A stretch of DNA of 64,000 nt from an uncultured Sphingomonas sp. (GCF_937871615.1 NZ_CALMPA010000020.1:116303-180302), one strand, 5' to 3'. Positions 1-10,051 are shown, counted from the first letter of the stretch. Notes: generated from the sequence alone by a model not told the origin. Numbers and translations: made by a program.

Positions 1-719
1 ATTCCGAGACCGATTTCGTCGCGAAGAACGATCAGTTCCAGACCTTCGTGCGCGATGTCACCTCGGTCGCGCTCGAACTGGGTGACGATCTGGCGACGAT
101 CAAGGCGGCGCCGCTGGGCGGCAAGACCGTCGAGGACGTGCTGACCACTAATATCGCGACGATCGGCGAGAATCAGAACCTGCGTCGCGCGAAGCGGCTT
201 GAGGTGTCGAAGGGCGCGGTCGTGGGTTATGTCCACAATCAGCAGTCGCCGGGCCTCGGCAAGATCGGCGTGCTCGTCGCGCTCGAGAGCGATGCGGCGG
301 ACGACGTGTTGCAGAGCCTCGGCAAGCAGCTTGCGATGCATGTCGCGGCGGCTTTCCCGAAGGCGCTGAACGAGAACGATCTCGATGAGGAGGAGATCGA
401 GCGCGAGCGCGCGATCGCGACCGAGAAGGCGGCCGAGAGCGGCAAGCCGGCAGACATCATCGCCAAGATGGTGGAAGGCTCGATCGCCAAGTATCGCAAG
501 GAGCACGCGCTGGTCAGCCAGCTATTCGTGATGGATGGCAAGACCAAGATCAGCGACGTTGTGGCCAAGGCCGGCAAGGATGCCGGCGCGACGATCGTGC
601 TGAAGGATTATGTCCGCTTCCAGCTCGGCGAAGGCATCGAGAAGGAAGAGTCTGACTTCGCCGCCGAAGTGGCCGCCGCATCGGGCGTGCCGCAGAAGCA
701 GGCCGAGCCGACCGCATAA
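1..719 (+). CDS. tsf: Elongation factor Ts, 5' end outside the window
   Basis: Guanine-nucleotide exchange factor that regenerates EF-Tu-GTP in the cytoplasm. The reading frame is already open at base 3 and starts with the family signature [12 protein letters not shown], which lies near residue 80 in EF-Ts proteins. The N-terminal UBA-like TS-N domain and the true start are therefore missing. About 239 residues of the core and C-terminal dimerisation region remain, including the coiled-coil-like stretch rich in Glu/Arg. The stop is TAA at 717-719. pyrH and frr follow, the order found in many bacteria (rpsB-tsf-pyrH-frr). An internal GTG at 48 could be mistaken for a start, but the signature upstream of it rules that out. 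Confidence 0.96.
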   Translation, partial: SETDFVAKNDQFQTFVRDVTSVALELGDDLATIKAAPLGGKTVEDVLTTNIATIGENQNLRRAKRLEVSKGAVVGYVHNQQSPGLGKIGVLVALESDAADDVLQSLGKQLAMHVAAAFPKALNENDLDEEEIERERAIATEKAAESGKPADIIAKMVEGSIAKYRKEHALVSQLFVMDGKTKISDVVAKAGKDAGATIVLKDYVRFQLGEGIEKEESDFAAEVAAASGVPQKQAEPTA

Positions 720-731
720 CTTTTGAACAAA

Positions 732-757
732 GGGGAGGGCGAGGGCCTTCCCCATTT
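732..757 (+). terminator. Possible terminator hairpin after tsf
   Basis: GGGGAGGG (732-739) pairs with CCTTCCCC (746-753), with one G-U wobble and an extra C-G pair closing the loop. It is followed only by ATTTGTC. The stem is good but the T tract is poor, so this may be a weak terminator or only an attenuating stem between tsf and pyrH. Confidence 0.35.
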
Positions 758-917
758 GTCGCCCCGGTTTCGTGTCGGGGTTCATCGCGAAGCGAGCCCG
801 TGGGCAGGGGATTCCTGCCGTCGCGTTCGTGGCGCGTGGACCCTGCACGATGCCGGGGTGACGCTTGTGTGGGGGCTGCGGCCCACCCGCACATTCGACG
901 CCTGTGCCATTCGGCGG

Positions 918-946
918 TTGCGACCGCCCCACGCCCCGCCTAAGGT
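918..946 (+). promoter_or_regulatory. Candidate sigma-70 promoter for the pyrH operon
   Basis: TTGCGA at 918-923 and TAAGGT at 941-946 are separated by 17 bp and lie 33 bp upstream of the pyrH start. The -10 is a loose match. The same weak TAnnnT-like -10 with a good -35 is seen at other gene starts in this window. A 6-bp stem (913-918 with 923-928) overlaps the -35. Together with the hairpin at 732 this suggests pyrH can be transcribed apart from tsf. Confidence 0.35.
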
Positions 947-978
947 TCGGCGCCTTGTCTCCAGCAGCTTCGGAACGC

Positions 979-1710
979 ATGACCCGCCCACACTATAAAC
1001 GCATCCTCCTGAAACTTTCGGGCGAAGTCCTGATGGGAGAGGGAGGCAAGACGATAGACCCGGAAGTCACCGCGCGCGTGGCGGAGGAGATCGCGGGCGT
1101 TAAGGCTGAGGGATACGAATTGTGCGTCGTGGTCGGCGGCGGCAATATCTTTCGCGGGCTTGCCGCTGCGGCGCAGGGCTTCGAGCGCGGCACCGCGGAT
1201 TATATGGGAATGCTCGCCACGGTGATGAACGCGCTCGCCGTGCAGAACGCGCTGGAGCAGATCGGCGTCGATACGCGCGTCCAGTCCGCGATCCCGATGC
1301 AGTCGGTGTGCGAGCCTTTCATCCGCCGCCGTGCCGAGCGACATCTGGAAAAGGGCCGGGTCGTGATCTTCGCGGCGGGCGTCGGCTCGCCGTTCTTCAC
1401 CACGGACAGCGGCGCTGCCTTGCGCGCGGCGGAATTGAATTGCGACGCCTTGTTCAAGGGCACCTCGGTCGATGGCGTCTATGATGCCGATCCCAAGAAG
1501 GTGAAAACGGCAAAGCGTTATGAAACCGTGAGTTATGACACGGTGCTTTCAAAGAATCTGAAAGTTATGGACGCAAGCGCGGTCGCGCTGTGCCGAGACA
1601 GCAATATCCCGATCGTCGTCTTCAACATCCGCGAGCATGGCAATTTCGCCGCCGTGCTGCGCGGTGAGGGCGTGTCGACGGTCGTTCGCAACGAACAGGA
1701 GACAAAGTGA
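979..1710 (+). CDS. pyrH: UMP kinase
   Basis: Phosphorylates UMP to UDP in pyrimidine nucleotide synthesis; a hexameric amino-acid-kinase-fold enzyme of the cytoplasm. The 243-residue product is the usual length. Family motifs are KLSGEVLMG at the N-terminus (phosphate binding), [10 protein letters not shown] (UMP/allosteric region) and [15 protein letters not shown]. The frame is open further upstream, but ATG 979 gives the canonical start [13 protein letters not shown]. The stop TGA overlaps the frr start (TGATG), so the two genes are translationally coupled. Confidence 0.97.
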   Translation: MTRPHYKRILLKLSGEVLMGEGGKTIDPEVTARVAEEIAGVKAEGYELCVVVGGGNIFRGLAAAAQGFERGTADYMGMLATVMNALAVQNALEQIGVDTRVQSAIPMQSVCEPFIRRRAERHLEKGRVVIFAAGVGSPFFTTDSGAALRAAELNCDALFKGTSVDGVYDADPKKVKTAKRYETVSYDTVLSKNLKVMDASAVALCRDSNIPIVVFNIREHGNFAAVLRGEGVSTVVRNEQETK

Positions 1711-2267
1711 TGGCGGCCTATGACAAGGCGGATCTGGAACGCCGTATGCACGGCGCGGTGGAATCGCTGAAGGGTGATCTCAGCGGTCTGCGGACTGGCC
1801 GCGCCTCCGTTTCGTTGCTCGATCCGGTGACGGTTGAGGTCTATGGCGCCCATATGCCGCTCAATCAGGTGGCGACCGTTTCCGCGCCGGAACCGCGCAT
1901 GTTGTCGGTGCAGGTGTGGGACAAGTCGAACGTCGGCCCGGTCGAAAAGGCGATCCGCTCGGCGGGGCTTGGCCTCAATCCGATCAACGACGGGCAGACG
2001 CTGCGCCTGCCGATCCCCGATCTGACCGAGGAACGCCGCAAGGAACTTGCGAAGCTTGCCGGGCAATATGCTGAAAAGGCGCGCGTTGCCGTGCGCAACG
2101 TGCGTCGCGACGGGATGGATGCGCTCAAGACCGACGAGAAGAAGGGCGTGTTCGGCGAGGACGATCGCAAGCGCCACGAAACCGAGGTGCAGAAGCTGAC
2201 CGACAGCACGATCGCCGATATTGATGCGACGGCGGCGTCGAAGGAAAAGGAAATCCTCGGCAAGTGA
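1710..2267 (+). CDS. frr: Ribosome recycling factor
   Basis: Splits post-termination ribosomes together with EF-G. The 185 residues equal the E. coli length. The family pattern of alternating charged helices is clear, including [17 protein letters not shown] near residue 25, [13 protein letters not shown], and the C-terminal [16 protein letters not shown] helix. A GTG at 1707 immediately precedes ATG 1710; the ATG overlapping the pyrH stop is preferred. A 37-bp gap separates it from uppS, the only gap of that size before the run of 4-bp overlaps that continues to rseP. Confidence 0.97.
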   Translation: MAAYDKADLERRMHGAVESLKGDLSGLRTGRASVSLLDPVTVEVYGAHMPLNQVATVSAPEPRMLSVQVWDKSNVGPVEKAIRSAGLGLNPINDGQTLRLPIPDLTEERRKELAKLAGQYAEKARVAVRNVRRDGMDALKTDEKKGVFGEDDRKRHETEVQKLTDSTIADIDATAASKEKEILGK

Positions 2268-2304
2268 TCGTGCGTTCCGGCCCGGTTTCAATCAGGTGGT
2301 TTCG

Positions 2305-3036
2305 GTGAGCAGCGCCCCTGCTCTCGCGAGCGGCGGCGCCGTGCTGCCCCGCCATGTCGCGATCATCATGGACGGCAACGGGCGCTGGGCGAAGAAGCGT
2401 TTCCTGCCGCGCGTCGCCGGGCACCGCGCGGGCGTGGAGGCCGTGCGCGCGGTCAGCCGCGCCGCGCGCGCGATGGGGATCGAGGCGCTGACGCTTTATG
2501 CCTTCTCCAGCGAGAACTGGCGGCGGCCGGAGGAGGAGGTGGGCGACCTCATGGGTCTGCTGCGCCTGTTCATCCGCTCCGATCTGGCGGAGCTGGTGCG
2601 CGAGAATGTCCGCCTGCGCGTGATCGGCGATTTCCGGCGCTTTCCGGGCGACGTGGTGAGCCTGATCGACGATGCGATCGGGCGCACCGCGGGGAATACC
2701 GGCCCGTTGCTGGTGATCGCGCTCAATTATGGCGGGCAGGCGGAATTGACCGCCGTGGCGCAGCGGCTGGCCGCGCGCGCGGTCGCGGGTGAACTCGATC
2801 CAGCGGCGATCGACGTGGGCACGATCGAGGCCGAACTGGAGACGCGCGAGCTTCCCCCGCTCGATCTGCTGATCCGCACTTCGGGCGAGCATCGTCTCTC
2901 CAATTTCCTGCTGTGGCAGGCGGCCTATGCCGAATTGCTGTTCGTCGATGCGCTATGGCCTGATTTCGGCGCAACCGAGCTTGAGGCGGCGGTGGCCGAT
3001 TTCGGGCGGCGCCAGCGGCGGTTCGGGGGCTTGTGA
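2305..3036 (+). CDS. uppS: Undecaprenyl diphosphate synthase (cis-prenyltransferase)
   Basis: Extends farnesyl diphosphate with isopentenyl units to C55 undecaprenyl diphosphate, the carrier lipid for peptidoglycan and exopolysaccharide precursors. The signature IIMDGNGRWAKKR, with the catalytic Asp, is near residue 22, and the C-terminal DLLIRTSGEHRLSNFLLWQ motif is intact. GTG 2305 is chosen because AGGTGG (2294-2299) sits 5 nt upstream; GTG 2296 is an alternative. The frame is open further back into frr, but that part is out of family. The product is about 243 residues. The stop overlaps the cdsA start by 4 bp (GTGA). Confidence 0.95.
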   Translation: MSSAPALASGGAVLPRHVAIIMDGNGRWAKKRFLPRVAGHRAGVEAVRAVSRAARAMGIEALTLYAFSSENWRRPEEEVGDLMGLLRLFIRSDLAELVRENVRLRVIGDFRRFPGDVVSLIDDAIGRTAGNTGPLLVIALNYGGQAELTAVAQRLAARAVAGELDPAAIDVGTIEAELETRELPPLDLLIRTSGEHRLSNFLLWQAAYAELLFVDALWPDFGATELEAAVADFGRRQRRFGGL

Positions 3037-3824
3037 CGGCGGGCAACTCCGACCTGCCGAAGCGGGCGCTGGCCGGCGTCGTGATGATCGGTGTCGCGCT
3101 TGGCGCGCTGCTGCTTGGAGGCATCGCCTTCTGGTTGCTGGCGGTGATCGGCGCGCTGGTGATGCTGTCGGAATGGGGCGGGCTCCACGGCGCCTCGGCG
3201 CGCGAGACGCGGCTGGCGCAATTCGCGCTTTCCGTGCCGCTTGCGACCATGGCGCCGGCATCGCTGACGATCGTGCCGCATGACTTTTTCTCGCTTGGCC
3301 TGATCGGCGGCGCGGCGTTTTTCATCATCATCGTCACGCGGCGACCGCAATTGGCGACCGGCGTGATCTATTGCGGCCTCCCGGTGCTCGCGCTGGTGTT
3401 CATCCGCCACCAGCGTGAAGGGATCGTCTTCACGCTCTGGGCGCTGGCGCTGGTCTGGGCATGCGACATCGGCGCCTATTTCGCGGGGCGCGCGATCGGC
3501 GGGCCGAAGCTCGCGCCCGCGATCAGCCCGAACAAGACCTGGGCTGGCCTGATCGGTGGCGTCGTCGCCGCGAGCGCGTTGGCGATCTTCATGCACTGGC
3601 AATATGGCCTGCCCTGGCGGATGACGCTCGCCACGCCGGTGCTGGCGGTGTTGGCGCAGGGCGGCGATCTCTATGAAAGCTGGCTCAAGCGGCGCGCGGG
3701 CGTGAAGGATTCGGGCACGCTCATTCCGGGGCACGGCGGGGTAATGGATCGTCTCGACGGGCTGGTGCCGGTGGCGCCGGTCGCCGCCTTCCTCATCGCG
3801 CTGCCGCGCTTTTATCCGTCATGA
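3033..3824 (+). CDS. cdsA: Phosphatidate cytidylyltransferase (CDP-diglyceride synthase)
   Basis: Inner-membrane enzyme making CDP-diacylglycerol from phosphatidate and CTP, the branch point of phospholipid synthesis. The 263-residue product has several hydrophobic segments. It carries the family signature in two parts: ISPNKTWAGLIGG, and KRRAGVKDSGTLIPGHGG followed by MDRLDGL. The GTG start overlaps the uppS stop and the stop overlaps the dxr ATG (ATGA), so it is embedded in a coupled operon. Confidence 0.95.
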   Translation: MTAGNSDLPKRALAGVVMIGVALGALLLGGIAFWLLAVIGALVMLSEWGGLHGASARETRLAQFALSVPLATMAPASLTIVPHDFFSLGLIGGAAFFIIIVTRRPQLATGVIYCGLPVLALVFIRHQREGIVFTLWALALVWACDIGAYFAGRAIGGPKLAPAISPNKTWAGLIGGVVAASALAIFMHWQYGLPWRMTLATPVLAVLAQGGDLYESWLKRRAGVKDSGTLIPGHGGVMDRLDGLVPVAPVAAFLIALPRFYPS

Positions 3825-4978
3825 AAAAGGTCACGATCCTTGGCGCGACAGGCTCCGTCGGCACGTCGACGCTGGACCTGATCGAGCGAGCGCCCGAGCA
3901 GTTTCACGTCGTGGCGCTGACCGCCAATCGCGACGTGGCGAAGCTTGCCGCCGCAGCGATTCGCACCCGCGCCGAACGCGCCGTCGTCGCCGACGAAGCC
4001 TGCCTGCCCGCGCTGCGCGAGGCACTGGCCGGCACGGGGATCGTCGCGGCGGGCGGCGCGGCGGCGGTGTGCGAGGCGGCGTCGCTGGGGGCGGACGTTA
4101 CGGTCGCGGCGATCGTCGGTTGCGCGGGGCTGAAACCCGTGATGGCCGCGATCCGCGCTGGCGGCACGATCGCGCTCGCCAACAAGGAAGCGCTGGTTTC
4201 CGCGGGTGACGTGATGAAGGCGGCGATCGCCGATCATGGCGCGACGCTGCTGCCGGTCGATAGCGAGCATAACGCGATTTTTCAGTGTTTCGACGCGCGG
4301 CTGGCGCACCGGGTTCGCCGCATCATCCTGACCGCGAGTGGCGGCCCGTTTCGGGACCGTTCGCTTGCCGAAATGGCCGCGATCACCCCGGCGCAGGCGG
4401 TGGCGCACCCCAATTGGTCGATGGGCGCGAAAATCTCGGTCGATTCGGCGACGATGATGAACAAGGGGCTGGAACTGATCGAGGCGTTTCACCTCTTTCC
4501 GCTCTGGCATGAGCAGATCGACATCGTGGTACATCGCCAGTCCGTGATCCACTCGATGGTGGAATATGTCGACGGGTCGACACTGGCGCAGCTCGGCACG
4601 CCCGATATGCGCACGCCGATCGCCTATGCGCTGGCTTGGCCGGATCGGATGGCGACGCCGGGCGAACCGCTGGATCTGGCGCGGATCGGGCGGCTCGATT
4701 TCGAAGCGCCTGATGTCGCGCGATTTCCCGCGCTCGCGCTGGCGCGCCTGGCGCTGGAGGCGGGCGGCGCACGCCCGGCGATCCTCAACGCGGCGAACGA
4801 AGTGGCCGTTGCGGCCTTTCTCGATGGCCGTGCCGGGTTCCTCGAAATTGCCGCAATCGTTGACGATACGTTGCAACGCTTCGATCCGCCCGCGCCTGAA
4901 ACGCTCGACGCGGTGCTTGATATCGACCGCGAGGCGCGGCGATTGGCGGTGGAGCGGGTGAGGGAACGCGTCGCTTGA
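3821..4978 (+). CDS. dxr: 1-deoxy-D-xylulose 5-phosphate reductoisomerase
   Basis: Second step of the MEP isoprenoid pathway: converts DXP to 2-C-methylerythritol 4-phosphate with NADPH. The 385 residues match the family. The N-terminal Rossmann motif GATGSVGTSTLDLI, the metal-binding LPVDSEHNAIFQ, and the substrate loop NWSMGAKISVDSATMMNKG are all present. It is flanked by uppS/cdsA and rseP, so isoprenoid precursor supply is transcribed with undecaprenyl synthesis. The stop overlaps the rseP TTG start (TTGA). Confidence 0.97.
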   Translation: MKKVTILGATGSVGTSTLDLIERAPEQFHVVALTANRDVAKLAAAAIRTRAERAVVADEACLPALREALAGTGIVAAGGAAAVCEAASLGADVTVAAIVGCAGLKPVMAAIRAGGTIALANKEALVSAGDVMKAAIADHGATLLPVDSEHNAIFQCFDARLAHRVRRIILTASGGPFRDRSLAEMAAITPAQAVAHPNWSMGAKISVDSATMMNKGLELIEAFHLFPLWHEQIDIVVHRQSVIHSMVEYVDGSTLAQLGTPDMRTPIAYALAWPDRMATPGEPLDLARIGRLDFEAPDVARFPALALARLALEAGGARPAILNAANEVAVAAFLDGRAGFLEIAAIVDDTLQRFDPPAPETLDAVLDIDREARRLAVERVRERVA

Positions 4979-6108
4979 TCCAGACTCCGGGCTTCCTGCT
5001 GACGCTGCTGGCATTCGTGCTGGTGATCGGGCCGCTCGTGTTCGTGCACGAGATGGGGCATTATCTCGCGGCGCGCGTCTTCGGTGTGAAATCGGATGCG
5101 TTTTCGATCGGCTTCGGTCGGGAAATCGCCGGCTGGACCGATCGGCGTGGCACGCGCTGGAAGATCGGCTGGCTGCCGCTTGGCGGTTATGTCCGCTTCG
5201 CGGGAGACATGAGCGTGGTCAGCCAGCCCTCGGTCGAGTGGCTGGCGTTGCCGGCGGAGGAGCGTCAACGCACCTTTCAGGCCAAGCCGGTGTGGCAGCG
5301 CGCGATCATCGTCGCCGCCGGGCCGTTCGTGAATTTCCTCGCCGCGATCCTGATCCTCGCCGGATTCGCGATGGCTTATGGCGATAGCGTGACCCCGACG
5401 ACCGTGGGCGCCACGGTGCCGGGATCGGTCGCGGCGAAGGCGGGGCTGGCGCCCGGCGATCGCATCACCGCGCTGGGCGGTCGTTTCGTCGAAACCTTCG
5501 ACGACATGGTCCGCTATGTGAAGATCCGCCCCGGTGAGGCGATCCGCGTCGATTTCGTTCGCGATGGCGCGGCGCGTTCCATGGCCGTGACGGTTGGCGA
5601 GTTGCATCAGCGTGATCGGTTCGGCAACGATTTTCGTGTCGGGCTGCTCGGCGTGGTGCCGACCACCCCCGTTTTCCGGCAGGTCGGCCCGCTGGAGGCG
5701 CCGCTGGTCGCTGTGCGGCAGACGCGCGATATCGTTTCGATGATGGTGGAAACGGTCGGGCAGGTCGTGTCGGGCCGCCGCTCGGTGAAGGAACTGGGTG
5801 GTCCGCTGTCGATCGCAAAGGTTTCGGGCGAGCAGATCACGCTGGGGCCGGAGGCGTTTGTTTTCCTGATCGCGCTCGTGTCGATCAATCTAGGGTTCAT
5901 CAATCTGCTGCCAGTTCCGATGCTGGATGGCGGACACCTGCTTTTCTATGCCATCGAGGCGGTGCGGCGCAGGCCGGTGGAACCGGAGGTGCAGGAATGG
6001 GCCTATCGTGGTGGACTGGCGGCGATTCTTGCGCTGATGCTGCTGGTTACGTTCAATGATCTGGGCAATTTGGGCCTGTGGCGCAGCCTCGCCGGCTTGA
6101 TCGGTTGA
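4975..6108 (+). CDS. rseP: RIP metalloprotease RseP (site-2 protease family)
   Basis: Inner-membrane zinc protease that cuts anti-sigma factors and clears signal peptides within the membrane. HEMGH at residues 25-29 is the zinc-binding motif in the first membrane helix, and NLLPVPMLDGGHLL near the C-terminus supplies the third ligand. One PDZ domain is visible around residues 130-200 (VPGSVAAKAGLAPGDRI). The 377-residue length is shorter than the roughly 450 of E. coli RseP, which has two PDZ domains. The rare TTG start is supported by the 4-bp overlap with dxr. Confidence 0.94.
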   Translation: MIQTPGFLLTLLAFVLVIGPLVFVHEMGHYLAARVFGVKSDAFSIGFGREIAGWTDRRGTRWKIGWLPLGGYVRFAGDMSVVSQPSVEWLALPAEERQRTFQAKPVWQRAIIVAAGPFVNFLAAILILAGFAMAYGDSVTPTTVGATVPGSVAAKAGLAPGDRITALGGRFVETFDDMVRYVKIRPGEAIRVDFVRDGAARSMAVTVGELHQRDRFGNDFRVGLLGVVPTTPVFRQVGPLEAPLVAVRQTRDIVSMMVETVGQVVSGRRSVKELGGPLSIAKVSGEQITLGPEAFVFLIALVSINLGFINLLPVPMLDGGHLLFYAIEAVRRRPVEPEVQEWAYRGGLAAILALMLLVTFNDLGNLGLWRSLAGLIG

Positions 6109-6157
6109 CCAAGGTGGGGCAGGGCGCGCGGCACGCGGTCGATAAGGGTGTGGATTG

Positions 6158-8905
6158 GTGACGGCTTTGACTATTACTCTGCGCCCGCAATCGGTGGCGT
6201 TGCTCCTCGCCGGGTCGATGCTCGCGGGAGTGCCGATCGCGGCGTCCGCGCAAGCCGCGTCGCCCAAAGCATCGGCGGCCAAGCCGGCGCCCGCGGCAAA
6301 TGCGCCCGTCGCAGCGCCGACGGTGACGACCGCTCCCGCCGCCACGCCGCCGGTGGTACGCACGATCCGTTCGTTGCGGGTCGATGGCTCGCAGCGCATC
6401 GAGCCCGAGACCGTGCTGAGCTATACCAAGCTTCGCATCGGTGAGCCTTATACAAACGAGACGCTCGATCAGGCGATCAAGGATCTCTACGCCAGCGATT
6501 TGTTCGCCGACGTTACCGTGGCGGGTGCTGAGACCGGCGATATCGTGCTGCGCGTGCGCGAAAACCCGATCATCAACCGGGTGATCCTTGAAGGCAACAA
6601 GCGCCTGAAGGAAGACAAGATCACCAAGGAGATCAAGCTCAAGCCGCGCCAGATATTCACCCGCACTGCCGTGCGGCAAGACGTGGCGCGGATCATCGAG
6701 CTTTATCGCCGTCAGGGTCGCTTCGCGGCCAGCGTCGATCCGAAGATGGTCAACCTCGACCAGAACCGCGTCGATGTCGTGTTCGAGATCAGCGAGGGGC
6801 CGAAATCCAAGGTCCGCCAGATCAACATCATCGGCAATGAGGTGTTCTCGGACGACAAGCTTCGGTCGCAGATGGTGACCAAGCAGTCGCGTTTCTTCCG
6901 CTTCATGTCGTCGAACACATCCTACGATCAGGATCGGATGGCGTATGACCAGCAGAAGCTGCGCCAGTTCTACCTGACCAACGGCTATGCCGATTTCCGC
7001 GTCACCAGCGCGGTGGCCGAACTGACGCCGGATAAGCGCGATTTCATCATCACCTATGTCATGGAAGAAGGCCCGCGCTACAAGTTTGGCGACGTGACGG
7101 TCGACAGTGATATCCGCGATTTCGACAACAAGCGCATGGCGAGCACGCTCTCGATCAAGAAGGGCGATTGGTATGACGCGAAAAAGGTCGAGGACACGGT
7201 CGACAGCCTGAGCCAGACGGCGGGCCTGTTCGGCTATGCCTTCACCGACGTGAACCCCGAATTCCAGCGCGATCGCGACGCGCTGACCATGTCGATCAAT
7301 TTCCACATCGGCCAGGCGCAGCGCACCTATGTCGAGCGGGTGGAGATCACCGGCAATACGCAGACGCAGGACAAGGTGATCCGGCGCGAGGTTCGCCTTG
7401 CGGAGGGCGATGCGTTCAACAGCTTCCAGGTGAAGCGTTCGACGGACCGCATCAACAGCCTGGGCTATTTCCAGGACAAGTTCGAGATCAAGCAGACGCC
7501 GGGCTCCGTATCCGATCGCGTGGTGCTTGAGGCGAACGTCGAGGAAAGAGCCACCGGTCAGTTGCAGCTTTCGGCCGGTTATTCGAGCCTTGAACGGTTC
7601 ATCATCCAGGCGAACATCACCCAATCGAATTTCCGCGGCAAGGCGCAGGAGCTTCGCGCGGGCGTCAATTATTCGGCTTATTCCAAATCGGTGGAGCTTG
7701 GCTTCACCGAGCCATATCTGTTCGACAAGAATATCGCGCTGGGCGTGGACCTGTTCCGGCGTGATTATAACGCGTTCAATTATCTCGGCACCAATCGCCA
7801 GACGACCTATAGCCAGACATCGACCGGCTTCCAGGTGCGCGCGGGCGTGCCGCTCACCGAATATTGGTCGCTCTCCGGGCGTTATGGCCTGTCCTACGAT
7901 CAGGTGGGGCTGGATCAGACGACCTTCTATACGAACGGCGTGTGCGATCCGCTGAAGGCGGGGCGCTATCTTTGCGATTCGCTCGGCAACCGGCTCACGT
8001 CGTCGGTCGGCTATTCGCTGATCTACAACAGCCTCAACAGCCGCCTGCGCCCGACGGCGGGCACGCGCTTCTCGTTCAGCCAGGATTTTGCCGGGCTGGG
8101 CGGTGATGTGCGCTATATCCGCACGCGGGCGGAAGGCGCGAAATATTGGGGTGTCGGCAAGGGCTTCGTCCTGTCGGTGGTCGGCGAGGGCGGCTTCATC
8201 AAGTCGCTGGAAAAGAGCCGTGGGCCGGGCATTGATTCGGTGCGCATCACCGATCGCTTCTATCTGGGCGAGCCGCAGTTCCGCGGCTTCGACATTCGTG
8301 GCGTCGGCCCGCGCGTGCTGCGGCAATATTATACGACCGATTCCAGCGGCAAACAGGTGCTGGTCACCGACAGGAATCAGGTCGTCGACGATGCGCTGGG
8401 CGGCAATGCTTATTATCTCGGGCGGCTTGAGCTAGAGCTTCCGCTCGGTTCCGGCGCGCGCGAACTGGGCTTGCGCCCCTCGATCTATATTCAGGCCGGC
8501 AGCCTGTGGAGCATCAAGGAGCCGCTGAAAACCGCGACCTTCCCGGTCGCGCCGGACGGCACCGTGCTGCCGCTGCCGCAGATGGACGCCAATCAACATG
8601 CGCTCTACAGCTACACGCTGGCGAGCGGCGCCGTCGCCACCACCACCTGCGCGGCTGGCCTGCCGGGGCCGAGCGGGAAGTTCGGCGATTGCAACGGCAT
8701 CATCCCGAACAGCGCGCTGATCGCGTCGCAGCCGTTCCTGGAAACCTTTTATGGCGGGTCCGCCAAACCGCGCCTGTCGATCGGTTTCGGCGTGAACTGG
8801 ACTTCGCCGTTCGGCCCGCTCCGCATTGATGTTGCCAAGGCGCTGGTTACCCAGCCCGGCGACGACAAGAAGCTCGTAACTTTCAACGTAGGGACCCAGT
8901 TCTGA
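6158..8905 (+). CDS. bamA: Outer membrane protein assembly factor BamA
   Basis: Omp85-family core of the BAM complex that inserts beta-barrels in the outer membrane. A signal peptide (residues 1 to about 29, ending ASAQA) is followed by an Ala/Pro-rich linker, then POTRA repeats (the first begins RTIRSLRVDGSQRI). The Omp85 barrel contains the FRGFDIRGVGPR lid-loop motif and ends with the aromatic GTQF needed for barrel recognition. The length is about 915 residues, longer than E. coli (810), partly from loops near residues 790-860. GTG 6158 is chosen; the adjacent TTG 6155 is possible, with AGGG at 6145-6148 upstream. The skp-like gene overlaps its stop by 1 bp. Confidence 0.96.
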   Translation: MTALTITLRPQSVALLLAGSMLAGVPIAASAQAASPKASAAKPAPAANAPVAAPTVTTAPAATPPVVRTIRSLRVDGSQRIEPETVLSYTKLRIGEPYTNETLDQAIKDLYASDLFADVTVAGAETGDIVLRVRENPIINRVILEGNKRLKEDKITKEIKLKPRQIFTRTAVRQDVARIIELYRRQGRFAASVDPKMVNLDQNRVDVVFEISEGPKSKVRQINIIGNEVFSDDKLRSQMVTKQSRFFRFMSSNTSYDQDRMAYDQQKLRQFYLTNGYADFRVTSAVAELTPDKRDFIITYVMEEGPRYKFGDVTVDSDIRDFDNKRMASTLSIKKGDWYDAKKVEDTVDSLSQTAGLFGYAFTDVNPEFQRDRDALTMSINFHIGQAQRTYVERVEITGNTQTQDKVIRREVRLAEGDAFNSFQVKRSTDRINSLGYFQDKFEIKQTPGSVSDRVVLEANVEERATGQLQLSAGYSSLERFIIQANITQSNFRGKAQELRAGVNYSAYSKSVELGFTEPYLFDKNIALGVDLFRRDYNAFNYLGTNRQTTYSQTSTGFQVRAGVPLTEYWSLSGRYGLSYDQVGLDQTTFYTNGVCDPLKAGRYLCDSLGNRLTSSVGYSLIYNSLNSRLRPTAGTRFSFSQDFAGLGGDVRYIRTRAEGAKYWGVGKGFVLSVVGEGGFIKSLEKSRGPGIDSVRITDRFYLGEPQFRGFDIRGVGPRVLRQYYTTDSSGKQVLVTDRNQVVDDALGGNAYYLGRLELELPLGSGARELGLRPSIYIQAGSLWSIKEPLKTATFPVAPDGTVLPLPQMDANQHALYSYTLASGAVATTTCAAGLPGPSGKFGDCNGIIPNSALIASQPFLETFYGGSAKPRLSIGFGVNWTSPFGPLRIDVAKALVTQPGDDKKLVTFNVGTQF

Positions 8906-9552
8906 TGAATAGCACGAAGATCATGTTGATCGCCGCGTCGCTGGTGGCGCCGGGCGCACTTCTCGCGGGCGCGGCCCAGGCACAGGTCGGCGGGGTCGCG
9001 GTTGTGGATCCCGATGGCGCGGTAGCGGGCAGCAACGCGTGGAAAACGGCTGCCGGCCAGCTCCAGACCACCTACAAGGCCACGCTGGATCAGGCCGAAG
9101 CGCGTCGTCAGGCGATCTCGAACGAGCTTCAGCCGCTGGTGACCAAGCTGCAGAACGACCAGAAGGCGAATGTGGCGCAGGCGCAGCTTCAGACGCAGGT
9201 GCAGTCGATCCAGAGCAAGGAGCAGGCGGGGAACGCCGAGCTTCAGCGGATCACCATGCCCTATGCCCGCGCGCGCGCTTATGCGATCGAACAGATTCAG
9301 CATCAGTTGAAGGCGGCGATCGACGCAGCCGCGACGCGCAAGAAGGCCAGCATCGTGCTCGCCCCGAACGATGTGGTGCATCTCGATCCGGCGGGCGACC
9401 TGACCGCTGACGTGACGACCGAGCTTAATCGCCTTGTTCCGAGCGTGAGCATCGCGCCGCCGGCGAACTGGCAGCCGGGCCAGCAGGGCCAGGCAGCGGC
9501 ACCCGCCCCGGCGCCGGCGCCCGCCAACACGAAGCAGCCGCAGGGCCGGTGA
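8905..9552 (+). CDS. skp: OmpH/Skp-family periplasmic chaperone
   Basis: Holds unfolded outer-membrane proteins in the periplasm for delivery to BamA. A signal peptide ends near residue 26 (GAAQAQ). [14 protein letters not shown] beta segment and a long Gln/Ala/Lys-rich helical region (about residues 40-150) give the jellyfish-tentacle architecture of Skp. An unusual Ala/Pro tail follows at the C-terminus. Position between bamA and fabZ is the classical location, and TGATG coupling to bamA supports co-expression. Sequence conservation of Skp is low, so family and context carry the call. Confidence 0.88.
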   Translation: MNSTKIMLIAASLVAPGALLAGAAQAQVGGVAVVDPDGAVAGSNAWKTAAGQLQTTYKATLDQAEARRQAISNELQPLVTKLQNDQKANVAQAQLQTQVQSIQSKEQAGNAELQRITMPYARARAYAIEQIQHQLKAAIDAAATRKKASIVLAPNDVVHLDPAGDLTADVTTELNRLVPSVSIAPPANWQPGQQGQAAAPAPAPAPANTKQPQGR

Positions 9553-10031
9553 GCCAGGCGGACGCAACGGGCGGGCCGATCGGCCCGCTCGATATCGGCC
9601 GGGTGATGGCGGCACTGCCGCATCGCTACCCGATGCTGCTGGTCGATCGCGTCGAGGAACTTGTCCTCGATCGGTCGATCGCGGCGATCAAGGCGGTGAC
9701 CTTCAACGAAGGCTTCTTTCAGGGGCATTTCCCCGGTCGCCCGATCATGCCGGGCGTGCTGATCGTCGAGGCGCTGGCGCAGGCCGCCGGTGTTCTCGCG
9801 GTGGAAAGCCTCGGCCTCGCGGGATCGGGCAAGCTCGTCTATTTCATGGCGATCGAGAATGCGAAGTTCCGCAAGCCGGTCGAGCCGGGCGTGCTGCTCC
9901 GTTTAGAGGTGGAATTCGTACAGAAGCGCAGCAGCGTGTGCAAATTCGCTGGCGTCGCGAAGATCGACGGCGCCGTTGTCGCGGAAGCGAATTTCACCGC
10001 GATGATCGCGGACCCGCCGAAAGCGGCCTGA
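9549..10031 (+). CDS. fabZ: 3-hydroxyacyl-ACP dehydratase FabZ
   Basis: Dehydrates 3-hydroxyacyl-ACP in fatty-acid elongation. The 160-residue hot-dog-fold protein carries the catalytic motif [20 protein letters not shown], with His60 and Glu74. GTG 9549 overlaps the skp stop by 4 bp. In E. coli fabZ sits between lpxD and lpxA; here both lpx genes are absent, see findings. It is the last gene of the coupled run that begins at pyrH. Confidence 0.96.
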   Translation: MSQADATGGPIGPLDIGRVMAALPHRYPMLLVDRVEELVLDRSIAAIKAVTFNEGFFQGHFPGRPIMPGVLIVEALAQAAGVLAVESLGLAGSGKLVYFMAIENAKFRKPVEPGVLLRLEVEFVQKRSSVCKFAGVAKIDGAVVAEANFTAMIADPPKAA

Positions 10032-10051
10032 GCCTCGGCGAGCCGTGATTT

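Noticed and set aside
6053-8326. Long open frame on the reverse strand opposite bamA (757 codons)
   Set aside because: Composition is Arg/His/Ala-rich with no domain, and it mirrors the codon pattern of bamA, which is certain. High G+C makes long antisense frames common here.
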